Shown piece after piece: positions 1 to 4,817 of a stretch of 5,779 bases of DNA (positions are counted from its first letter, which is position 1; each line of letters opens with the position of its first letter). Origin of the DNA: Myxococcota bacterium (lineage in GTDB: Bacteria > Myxococcota > Polyangia > GCA-2747355 > JAKLHH01); contig JAKLHH010000552.1 of the NCBI GenBank assembly GCA_022710245.1, positions 1-5,779 of the forward strand, given 5' to 3'. The translations under genes and the position numbers were made by a program. The notes beneath the pieces are model-generated. The model was not told the origin of the DNA, did not search any database, and worked only from the letters and a program-made list of their open reading frames with translations.

Positions 1-10
1 CCTCACGCTC

Positions 11-242
11 GCTCGCGTTGATTTCGACGTCCGCCTGGCTCGCGTTGATTTCGACGTCCGCCTCGACTGATGGCCCTTACTCCGAACGTCCGCCTGGCTC
101 ACGTTGATTTCGACGTCCGCCTCGACTGATGGCCCTTACTCCGAACGTCCGCCTCGCTCACCTTGAGATTCGACGTCCGCCTCGCTCACGTTGAGATTCA
201 ACGTCCGCCTCGACTGATGGCCCTTACTTCGAACTGTCCGCC
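11..242. repeat. Composite tandem repeat array of two alternating modules (A A B A B A A B)
   Basis: Eight head-to-tail units are visible. Module A (27-28 nt) begins GCTCRCGTTGAT and occupies 11-37, 38-64, 97-123, 156-183 and 184-211. Module B (31-32 nt) begins GACTGATGGCCCTTAC and occupies 65-96, 124-155 and 212-242. Both modules end in nearly the same tail, CGACGTCCGCCTS in A and CGAACGTCCGCCTS in B, so two different heads alternate on one shared tail. Bases 1-10 look like a degraded further unit, so the array may continue beyond the window. The copies on the right are the most diverged: A4 and A5 gain a base and B3 is altered. This is not a CRISPR, because the stretches between shared tails are themselves repeated and there are no unique spacers. 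No gene is supported here. Function unknown; an intergenic repeat family is the simplest reading. Confidence 0.85.
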
Positions 243-257
243 CAAGCGCCGATGCGA

Positions 258-394
258 GGACCACTCGGCCCAAGGACCCTCGTCGAGCGCCAGGAGCGCC
301 TGCTCCACCCGCACGATCAACGCTCGACGAATCCGCCCCCCGCGTTTCCTCGGGCCCGGCGTTCTCCAGGTGAGGTCCGCGGGCCGAGTGGTCC
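258..394. repeat. Nested inverted repeats forming a possible structured or MITE-like element
   Basis: An outer inverted repeat pairs 258-278 with 374-394. It has 19 of 21 matches and a perfect 14-base core, GGACCACTCGGCCC against GGGCCGAGTGGTCC. Inside it, 280-289 (TCGTCGAGCG) pairs perfectly with 321-330 (CGCTCGACGA). Inside that, 293-297 pairs with 302-306 (GGAGC-GCCT-GCTCC). The three pairings are compatible and would give a long stem carrying a side hairpin. The element lies between the repeat array and the stop codon of the minus-strand gene, so it could act in that gene's 3' region. No run of T follows on either strand, no target-site duplication is obvious, and no integron attC core motifs are seen. 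What it is remains open. Confidence 0.6.
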
Positions 395-420
395 GAGCGC
401 TGGAGCAGCCCGAGCTCTGG

Positions 421-466
421 CGCCAGCCGACGCCAGCCGCGATCGACAGCGCTCCGGCGCCAGCCG
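421..466. repeat. Three short direct copies of CGCCAGCCG
   Basis: The nonamer CGCCAGCCG occurs at 421-429, 431-439 and 458-466. The first copy overlaps a 10-base palindrome, CTGGCGCCAG, at 417-426. The cluster lies within 60 bases of the stop codon of the minus-strand DUF255 gene, so it would be in that transcript's 3' untranslated part. It may be simple GC-rich drift; no convincing terminator with a T-run is present. Confidence 0.35.
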
Positions 467-474
467 TGGTGGGC

Positions 475-2529
475 CTAGAGAGTCCACCCCTCGAGCAGCT
501 GCCGCTCGAGCACCCCCGGATCCGTCGTCGGGCTCGCGCAGCTCCCGAACCGGCACACGTACGCCGTCGCGAAGTCCGCGAGCGCGGTCTTCCCTCGCGT
601 GGGCGGTAGCAGCTCGGCCACCTCCGGCGGCGGACCGCCCGCGGGCACGCGCAGCAGCACCGCGTGCGACGGCTGCAGCCGCTCGATCACCTCGACGAGC
701 GCGCGGGTGTCGGCGCTCCTCTCCGAGCCGGCGATGACCACCTCGTAGAACGGCCCCTGGTACTCCTGCGCGGCGTCGTACCAGCCGAGCATCTCCAGCG
801 GCGTCCGGTGCAGCAGCGAGCCGAAGTGGCGGAGCGACTTCTCGACAGGGCCCAGGTACTCCTGGTCGCCGGTGAGCGCGGCGGCGCGGATCAGCACGTG
901 CAGCATCACCGAGGTGCCCGACGGCCTCACGCTGTCCGTGAGGTCCAGCTGGCGCCCGAGCGGCGCCTCCGTCTCGGCCGCGGTCATGAAGAAGCCCCCG
1001 CCCGGCGCCGCGAAGCGCGAGAGCGCCTGGCCGGCGAGGTCCAGCGCGTGCCGCAGGTGGACCTGGTCCTGCGTGGCCTGGAACAGCTCCAGCAGCCCGG
1101 CGGCGAGGCAGGCGTAGTCGCTCAGCACCGCCTCACTGGCCGGGTGCCCGTCGGTGGAGGCGCGGTAGAGCCGTCCGTCCTCGCGGCGGTGCACCCGCCA
1201 GAGGTAGCGCACGGCCTCCTCGGCTGCCCGGCGGAAGTCCTGCCGCCCGAGGACGCGCGCCGCGCGGGCCAGCGCGCTCACGGTCAGCCCGTTCCACGAG
1301 GTGATCACCTTGCGGTCGAGCGCCGGCGCGGGCCTCGAGGCGCGGCGCTCGAGGAGGGCAGGGCGCCAGCGGTCGAAGAGCGCGGCGACCTCGGCGGGCG
1401 ACCGGCCGTGCCGCGAGGCGACCTCGGCCGCGCCCTGACGGCGCGTGAGCACGTTGCGGTGCTCGAAGTTGCCCTGCGCCGTCACGCCGAGCAGCTCCGC
1501 GAGCGGGGGGCCGTCGACGGGGCCGACCAGCGTGAGGAGCTCGTCCTGCGTCCACACGTAGCAAGCGCCCTCCACGCCGCCGCTGTCGGCGTCGAGGCTC
1601 GCGTAGAAGCCTCCGTCCGCTCCGCGCAGATCGCGCAGGATGAAGTCGAGGGTGTCGGCCGCCACCTCCGCGTAGCGAGGAGCGTCGAGGACGGTGGCCG
1701 CCTCGAGGTAGAGCGAGGCGAGCTGAGCGTTGTCGTAGAGCATCTTCTCGAAGTGCGGCACCACCCAGGTCGGCTCCACGGCGTAGCGGTGGAACCCGCC
1801 GCCGACGTGGTCGCGGATGCCGCCGGTGCTCATGGCCTCCAGGGTGGTGCGCACGGCTCGCGCGAGGCGCTCGTCGCCGGTCCGCCGGTAGCGGTGCAGC
1901 AGGAAGCTCCAGCGAGGCGGGGTGGGGAACTTCATCGGGCCGCCGAGACCGCCCCAGCGCTCGTCGTGGAGGGAGAGCGCCCGCCGCGCGGCGGTCCCGA
2001 TCGCCTCCTCCTCGATCAGCTCCTCGGGGGTGAGCTTCAGCGCCGACGAGAGCCCGCGCGCGAGCAGACCCGCCTGCTGCTCCAGCGTGGAGCGCTCGTC
2101 CGTCCAGGCCCGGTGGATGCGCCGCGCCACCTCGAGGAAGAGCTCGGGCGGGAGGTAGGTGCCGCCGTAGATCGGCTTGCCGTCGGGGGTGAGGAAGAGC
2201 GACATCGGCCAGCCGCCGCTGCCGGTCATCGCCTGCAGAGCCTCCATGTACGCCGCGTCCAGGTCGGGGCGCTCCTCGCGGTCGACCTTGATGCTGACGA
2301 AGCGCTCGTTGAGGAGCGCGGCGACGTCCTCGCGCTCGAAGACCTCGCGCTCCATCACGTGGCACCAGTGACAGGACGCGTAGCCGACAGAGAGGAAGAG
2401 GGGCCGCTCCTCGCGACGCGCGCGCGAGAGAGCCTCCGCGCCCCAGGGGTACCAGTCGACGGGGTTGTGGGCGTGCTGCTGCAGGTAGAGCGAGCGCTCG
2501 TGCAGCAGGCGGTTTCCTTCTTTCGCCAT
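475..2529 (-). CDS. Thioredoxin domain-containing protein, YyaL/DUF255 (COG1331) family
   Basis: This is a complete 684-residue member of the conserved family that includes Bacillus YyaL and animal SPATA20, close to the usual family length. The N-terminal thioredoxin-like domain (about 5-160) has the redox pair CHWC at 53-56, the [10 protein letters not shown] segment at 82-91, and GGWP with the expected cis-proline at 108, followed by GGTYLPP. The rest resembles an (alpha/alpha)6-barrel of the N-acylglucosamine epimerase/glycosidase kind. Its family signatures are [10 protein letters not shown] (193-202), GGGFHRY (243-249), [13 protein letters not shown] (258-270), SLDADS (311-316), GNFEHRNVL (353-361) and [11 protein letters not shown] (405-415). 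A further cysteine pair, C659 and C664, sits near the C-terminus. No signal peptide is seen, so it is probably cytoplasmic. The biochemical role of the family is poorly defined; a redox role is inferred from CHWC. Two ATGs are in tandem. The Shine-Dalgarno TGGAGG (2535-2540) lies 5 bases from the second (2527-2529) but only 2 from the first (2530-2532), so the second was chosen. It is divergent from the rubrerythrin-like gene. Confidence 0.93.
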   Translation of the reverse strand: MAKEGNRLLHERSLYLQQHAHNPVDWYPWGAEALSRARREERPLFLSVGYASCHWCHVMEREVFEREDVAALLNERFVSIKVDREERPDLDAAYMEALQAMTGSGGWPMSLFLTPDGKPIYGGTYLPPELFLEVARRIHRAWTDERSTLEQQAGLLARGLSSALKLTPEELIEEEAIGTAARRALSLHDERWGGLGGPMKFPTPPRWSFLLHRYRRTGDERLARAVRTTLEAMSTGGIRDHVGGGFHRYAVEPTWVVPHFEKMLYDNAQLASLYLEAATVLDAPRYAEVAADTLDFILRDLRGADGGFYASLDADSGGVEGACYVWTQDELLTLVGPVDGPPLAELLGVTAQGNFEHRNVLTRRQGAAEVASRHGRSPAEVAALFDRWRPALLERRASRPAPALDRKVITSWNGLTVSALARAARVLGRQDFRRAAEEAVRYLWRVHRREDGRLYRASTDGHPASEAVLSDYACLAAGLLELFQATQDQVHLRHALDLAGQALSRFAAPGGGFFMTAAETEAPLGRQLDLTDSVRPSGTSVMLHVLIRAAALTGDQEYLGPVEKSLRHFGSLLHRTPLEMLGWYDAAQEYQGPFYEVVIAGSERSADTRALVEVIERLQPSHAVLLRVPAGGPPPEVAELLPPTRGKTALADFATAYVCRFGSCASPTTDPGVLERQLLEGWTL

Positions 2530-2685
2530 CATCGCCTCCAGTTGCCTCGTCGCGGCCGCTTCGCACGACCGCCCGACCTGTGCGGCGCCGCTCCGATTTC
2601 GGCCCCGAGGCCCTCGCCTAACCTTGACACGGGGCAGCCGACGGGCCAGGGGATTCGGGGCGCGCTGCCGGCGCCCGTGCCACAG

Positions 2686-2714
2686 TTGTCAGCGCAGACG
2701 GTTTGAGCTAAACC
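2686..2714 (+). promoter_or_regulatory. Candidate promoter of the rubrerythrin-like gene, overlapping a small dyad
   Basis: TTGTCA (2686-2691) and TAAACC (2709-2714) are separated by 17 bases, a sigma70-like arrangement with a weak -10. The -10 lies in an inverted repeat, GGTTT-GAGCT-AAACC (2700-2714), which is AT-richer than its surroundings and ends 15 bases before the Shine-Dalgarno. A better -35 match, TTGACA (2624-2629), occurs upstream but has no convincing -10 at the right distance. The 214-base region between the divergent starts (2530-2743) shows no gene, and no clear promoter was found for the minus-strand gene. Confidence 0.35.
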
Positions 2715-2743
2715 AGCAACTCCGCGACCGGAGGGAGAGACGT

Positions 2744-3196
2744 ATGGACCCGAAGAAGCTCGACGAGATCCTCGCCTTCGCCATCGAGCGCGAGCAGGCG
2801 GCCCACGACTTCTACACCGCGCTCGCCGAGCGTGTGGAGCGGGCCGGGATGAAGGAGGTCTTCCAGCAGTTCGCGCGGGAGGAGATCGGCCACAAGGCCA
2901 AGCTCGAGCGCATCAGGGCCGGCAAGATCTCGCTCGAGGCCGGCGGCAAGGTGCTGGACCTCAAGATCGCCGACTACCTCGTCGAGGTGAACCCGGAGGA
3001 GGAGCTGGACTACCAGAAGGCGCTGGTGCTCGCGATGAAGCGCGAGAAGTCCTCGTTCCGCCTCTACTCGGACATCGCCGCCGGCACCGACGACCCGGCG
3101 GTGCGGGAGATCTTCCTCGGGCTCGCCCAGGAAGAGGCCAAGCACAAGCTGCGCTTCGAGATCGAGTACGACGAAGCGATCATGCCTGAGAATTGA
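2744..3196 (+). CDS. Rubrerythrin-like ferritin-family diiron protein (no rubredoxin domain)
   Basis: This 150-residue protein is a four-helix-bundle ferritin-like protein of the rubrerythrin type (COG1633-like). The diiron ligand pattern is complete and duplicated: E17 with Y24 in helix A, E47-x-x-H50 in helix B, E101 with Y108 in helix C, and E131-x-x-H134 in helix D. The E-x6-Y and ExxH spacing in both halves is the rubrerythrin signature. The C-terminal rubredoxin domain (paired CxxC) of classical rubrerythrin is absent; the protein ends at PEN and has no cysteine. Family members reduce peroxide or oxidise and handle iron in the cytoplasm; without rubredoxin an external electron donor would be needed. 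The start at 2744 is set by GGAGG (2730-2734), nine bases upstream, and by the homologous N-terminus. An in-frame open stretch upstream is not needed. It is 172 bases before ferritin on the same strand, so co-expression is possible but not shown. Confidence 0.9.
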   Translation: MDPKKLDEILAFAIEREQAAHDFYTALAERVERAGMKEVFQQFAREEIGHKAKLERIRAGKISLEAGGKVLDLKIADYLVEVNPEEELDYQKALVLAMKREKSSFRLYSDIAAGTDDPAVREIFLGLAQEEAKHKLRFEIEYDEAIMPEN

Positions 3197-3197
3197 C

Positions 3198-3256
3198 CCC
3201 GCAGGTGCGGGTGTGGGCGAAGGCGCGCAGCGCCGGGGGAGGGGGCAATCCCCCGG
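3198..3256 (+). terminator. Cluster of three hairpins after the rubrerythrin-like gene, possible terminator
   Basis: Starting just after the TGA there are three consecutive inverted repeats. CCCGCA-GG-TGCGGG is at 3198-3211. GGCGC-GCA-GCGCC is at 3222-3234. A perfect 8-base-pair stem, CCGGGGGA (3233-3240) with TCCCCCGG (3249-3256), closes an 8-base loop; it shares 3233-3234 with the second hairpin. No T-run follows (the next bases are AGGGAAGGGG), so this is not a textbook intrinsic terminator. It could terminate as a strong stem alone, stabilise the upstream mRNA end, or act in the leader of ferritin. Confidence 0.4.
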
Positions 3257-3338
3257 AGGGAAGGGGTAAGAGCAATTGAGGCTCGAGGGCGGCGCGGACA
3301 GGCAGGCAGACAGGCATCACCACGACGGACAACGACAG

Positions 3339-3354
3339 GCCGCCAGCAGGCGGC
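3339..3354 (+). promoter_or_regulatory. Leader hairpin just upstream of the ferritin ribosome-binding site
   Basis: GCCGCC (3339-3344) and GGCGGC (3349-3354) form a perfect 6-base-pair stem with the tetraloop AGCA. The stem ends four bases before the ferritin Shine-Dalgarno GGAGG (3359-3363). The region before it contains three copies of GACAGGC (3297-3303, 3309-3315, 3334-3340). It is well placed to affect ribosome access. No AT-rich Fur-type box is visible. Confidence 0.35.
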
Positions 3355-3368
3355 GCGCGGAGGCTCCC

Positions 3369-3890
3369 ATGCTGAAGAAGGCGATGCAGAAGGCGCTCAA
3401 CGAGCAGATCAACGCCGAGCTCTACTCCTCCTACCTCTACCTCGCCATGTCGGCCTGGTGTCACACCAAGGACATGCCGGGGATGGCGAGCTGGTTCAAG
3501 GTCCAGGCGCAGGAGGAGCTGATCCACGCCGGCAAGTTCTTCGACTACATCAACGACCGCGACGGGCAGGTCACGCTCGGAGCCATCGACGCCGCCTCCG
3601 GCGAGTGGCGCTCGCCGAAGGAGGTCTTCCAGGCGACGGTCGAGCACGAGGAGAAGGTCACCGCGAGGATCCTCAAGCTCGTCGAGCTGGCGACCAAGGA
3701 GGGCGACCACACGACGTGGACCTTCCTGCAGTGGTTCGTCAACGAGCAGATCGAGGAGGAGGCCAGCGCACGGCAGCTGCTCGGCCAGCTGCGGCTGATC
3801 GGCGACAACGGGAGCGGGCTCTACGTGCTGGACAAGGAGCTCGCGGCGCGCGTCTTCACGCTCCCGCCCGCGGGCGGGGCCGCCGCCTGA
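3369..3890 (+). CDS. ftnA: Bacterial non-heme ferritin (FtnA type)
   Basis: This 173-residue ferritin has the usual bacterial length and would assemble as a 24-subunit shell storing iron as a ferric mineral in the cytoplasm. Every metal-site residue expected from E. coli FtnA is present at the same number: E17, E50 and H53 (site A), E94 and Q127 (site B), and E49, E126 and E130 (third site), with Y24 also conserved. The N-terminus LNEQINAELYSSYLYL and the segment GDNGSGLYVLDKEL near the C-terminus are typical. Residue 52 is isoleucine rather than the heme-ligand methionine of bacterioferritin, which supports non-heme ferritin. The ATG at 3369 has GGAGG (3359-3363) five bases upstream; longer in-frame extensions lack family similarity. 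The last residues (PPAGGAAA) are low-complexity and their DNA contains a 16-base palindrome. It follows the rubrerythrin-like gene on the same strand and converges on the 58-residue gene. Confidence 0.95.
   Translation: MLKKAMQKALNEQINAELYSSYLYLAMSAWCHTKDMPGMASWFKVQAQEELIHAGKFFDYINDRDGQVTLGAIDAASGEWRSPKEVFQATVEHEEKVTARILKLVELATKEGDHTTWTFLQWFVNEQIEEEASARQLLGQLRLIGDNGSGLYVLDKELAARVFTLPPAGGAAA
3863..3878. terminator. 16-base perfect palindrome at the 3' end of ferritin, possible terminator stem
   Basis: CCCGCCCGCGGGCGGG reads identically on both strands. It would fold as a 6-base-pair stem with loop CGCG, nine bases before the ferritin stop codon, within codons 165-170. It is in a convergent gene junction where a two-way terminator would be useful, but no T-run follows on either strand and the coding sequence (PPAGG) could produce it by chance in GC-rich DNA. 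Confidence 0.3.
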
Positions 3891-3910
3891 TCCACCGCCT
3901 GATCCACCGC
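3883..3910 (+). repeat. Tandem 12-base duplication carrying the ferritin stop codon
   Basis: CCGCCTGATCCA occurs at 3883-3894 and again at 3895-3906, followed by a partial third copy CCGC (3907-3910). The first copy contains the ferritin TGA (3888-3890). Because the unit is 12 bases, the second copy puts another TGA in the same frame (3900-3902), giving a back-up stop. It fits a slippage duplication. Confidence 0.8.
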
Positions 3911-3921
3911 GGTCTGCCCGG

Positions 3922-4098
3922 CTACTCGACGGTCTTGTTCCGGCTGGTGTAGACGAGGATCATGAAGCCGGTGCCGACGCCGCCGGCGATGATCCCGCCG
4001 ATGATGGCGCCGTGGGCGCCGAAGGTGGCCGCGCCGATCATGGCGCCCAGCAGCGCGCCGATCACCCCGCCCTCCAGCAGCATCACGATCAGCTTCAC
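3922..4098 (-). CDS. Small glycine-zipper membrane protein (58 residues), function unknown
   Basis: A GTG start (4096-4098) opens a 58-codon frame ending in TAG (3922-3924). The Shine-Dalgarno TAGGAG (4106-4111 on the complement) is 7 bases upstream and a good promoter lies further up, so the gene is well supported despite its size. The protein begins (M)KLIVMLLEGG and is almost wholly hydrophobic, with two likely membrane helices (about 3-25 and 31-50) joined by FGAHG. It ends in the polar tail TSRNKTVE. Glycines at 10, 14, 18 and 22 form an unbroken GxxxGxxxGxxxG zipper, and GxxxG recurs at 30/34, 35/39 and 40/44. Such patterns mediate tight helix packing or oligomerisation and occur in small membrane proteins, glycine-zipper envelope proteins and some bacteriocin-like peptides. 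I recognise no specific family. It converges on ferritin with a 31-base gap and is divergent from the heme A operon. Confidence 0.8.
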   Translation of the reverse strand: MKLIVMLLEGGVIGALLGAMIGAATFGAHGAIIGGIIAGGVGTGFMILVYTSRNKTVE

Positions 4099-4127
4099 GG
4101 CGTCGCTCCTAGGCCTGGTCGCCTCTC

Positions 4128-4155
4128 ATGCTAGCTGCCCGTCGGGCGGCGTCAA
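4128..4155 (-). promoter_or_regulatory. Sigma70-type promoter of the 58-residue membrane protein gene
   Basis: On the minus strand TTGACG (4155-4150) is followed after 16 bases by TAGCAT (4133-4128), matching five of six -35 and four of six -10 consensus positions in otherwise GC-rich DNA. Transcription would begin near 4120, giving a leader of about 20 bases that includes the TAGGAG Shine-Dalgarno before the GTG at 4098. Confidence 0.6.
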
Positions 4156-4181
4156 GCACGGGCCATCCGCCGTCCCCGCGA

Positions 4182-4200
4182 CCTGCTGCGATCGCGCAGG
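4182..4200. promoter_or_regulatory. Near-perfect dyad between divergent promoters, candidate operator
   Basis: CCTGC-T-GCGA (4182-4191) is complementary to TCGC-GCAGG (4192-4200) apart from one bulged T at 4187, giving nine matched pairs around the palindrome GCGATCGC. It lies 26 bases upstream of the minus-strand -35 (4150-4155) and 9 bases upstream of the plus-strand TTGACG (4210-4215), where one regulator could control both directions. The regulator is unknown. Confidence 0.35.
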
Positions 4201-4209
4201 AGGCGCGGC

Positions 4210-4237
4210 TTGACGGGCCCGGATCAGGGTGTCACAT
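4210..4237 (+). promoter_or_regulatory. Candidate promoter of the cysteine-rich gene / ctaA operon
   Basis: TTGACG (4210-4215) is followed after 16 bases by TCACAT (4232-4237). The -35 is good (five of six) and the -10 is weak (three of six). The extended motif GCTTGACG mirrors the CGTCAAGC of the opposite promoter (4150-4157). A start near 4244 would leave a leader of about 85 bases ending in the hairpin at 4300-4317. Confidence 0.35.
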
Positions 4238-4299
4238 TTCAGCGGGTCCCAGGGCCGCCGTCGGGACGCCACCAACCGCAGTGAATACGTGGGCTGCCT

Positions 4300-4317
4300 G
4301 CCAGCATGCGAGCTGGC
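4300..4317 (+). promoter_or_regulatory. Leader hairpin abutting the ribosome-binding site of the cysteine-rich gene
   Basis: GCCAGC (4300-4305) pairs perfectly with GCTGGC (4312-4317) around the loop ATGCGA. One base separates the stem from the Shine-Dalgarno GGAGG (4319-4323), so folding could modulate translation of the first operon gene. Confidence 0.35.
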
Positions 4318-4328
4318 CGGAGGGAGCG

Positions 4329-4817
4329 ATGACGACCTCGCAGGCGGTGGCGGATCACCAGACCGAGCAGCCAGCCCGTCCGGAGCGCGGGAGCGCGTTC
4401 TGGGTGCTGCTGTCGATCTTCGTCCTCTCGGGCGTGCTCGGGATCGTCGCGTACTGGCGCTTCACCCGGTCCGATCGCTACCTCGCCGCCGCCTTCGCCC
4501 AGATCCAGCAGCGCGGCAAGGCGCTCACCCCCGAGCAGTGCATCGATGAGGTGATCGGCTGGACCCATCGCTGCGAGGCGATGAAGAGCCTCTGCGAGGC
4601 CTCGATCCCGCGGATGACCGAGCTCTGCCTGGCGGCCGCCGACCGGCGTGACTACTGCGCGAGCCTCGGCCAGGCGGTGCGCTCCACCGAGTTCGGGGTC
4701 CCCGAGTGCCGCGCCCGCGGCGCCATCAAGCGTGAGGCCAAGAAGGTCTGCGCGCTCTGCTACCGGGGCGTCGCCACGCACTGCGAGCTCCTGGCGCGCA
4801 GGGGAGGACAGCCATGA
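4329..4817 (+). CDS. Membrane-anchored cysteine-rich protein of unknown function, upstream of ctaA
   Basis: The protein has 162 residues. A short polar N-terminus (1-21) is followed by one membrane helix (about 22-43) and a soluble helical region (45-162) with nine cysteines at 71, 82, 89, 100, 110, 127, 141, 144 and 152. The first four are spaced C-X10-C-X6-C-X10-C; the only CxxC is CALC (141-144) and it is not a heme-binding CxxCH. I recognise no family. Topology is uncertain: basic residues after the helix (R44, R47, R50) favour a cytoplasmic C-terminus by the positive-inside rule, whereas so many cysteines would suit disulfides in the periplasm. GGAGG (4319-4323) lies five bases before the ATG. 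The stop overlaps the ctaA start as ATGA, so the two are translationally coupled. This suggests, but does not prove, a part in heme A or cytochrome oxidase biogenesis, for example thiol or metal handling. Confidence 0.85.
   Translation: MTTSQAVADHQTEQPARPERGSAFWVLLSIFVLSGVLGIVAYWRFTRSDRYLAAAFAQIQQRGKALTPEQCIDEVIGWTHRCEAMKSLCEASIPRMTELCLAAADRRDYCASLGQAVRSTEFGVPECRARGAIKREAKKVCALCYRGVATHCELLARRGGQP

Noticed and set aside
1..64. Coding repeats on the minus strand (module A is 27 nt and would read as the nonapeptide EADVEINAS)
   Set aside because: In that frame a TAA lies in module B just upstream and no start codon follows it before the edge. The other modules are 28, 31 or 32 nt and break the frame.
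11..242. CRISPR array
   Set aside because: Units are 27-32 nt but the would-be spacers are themselves repeats, and no cas gene is present.
258..394. Integron attC site
   Set aside because: The size fits, but the conserved core sites (RYYYAAC and GTTRRRY) are not at the ends and no integrase or cassette is visible.
163..737. Two overlapping plus-strand open frames over the repeats and the 3' part of the DUF255 gene
   Set aside because: One begins inside the repeat array. Both are Arg/Pro/Ser/Ala-rich, lack a Shine-Dalgarno and overlap a genuine gene in antisense.
2624..2656. TTGACA (2624-2629) as the main promoter of the rubrerythrin-like gene
   Set aside because: The only AT-containing hexamer downstream, GGATTC (2651-2656), is 21 bases away and a poor -10. 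Kept only as a remark.
664..2706. 680-residue open frame on the plus strand opposite the DUF255 gene
   Set aside because: It is antisense to a gene with clear family motifs, has Arg/Gly/Ala/Val-rich composition typical of GC-rich shadow frames, and shows no recognisable domain.
4128..4328. Longer N-terminus for the cysteine-rich protein, starting at the in-frame ATG at 4128
   Set aside because: That ATG lies in the minus-strand promoter region and has no Shine-Dalgarno, and the added 67 residues look like translated intergenic DNA. ATG 4329 has GGAGG at good spacing.
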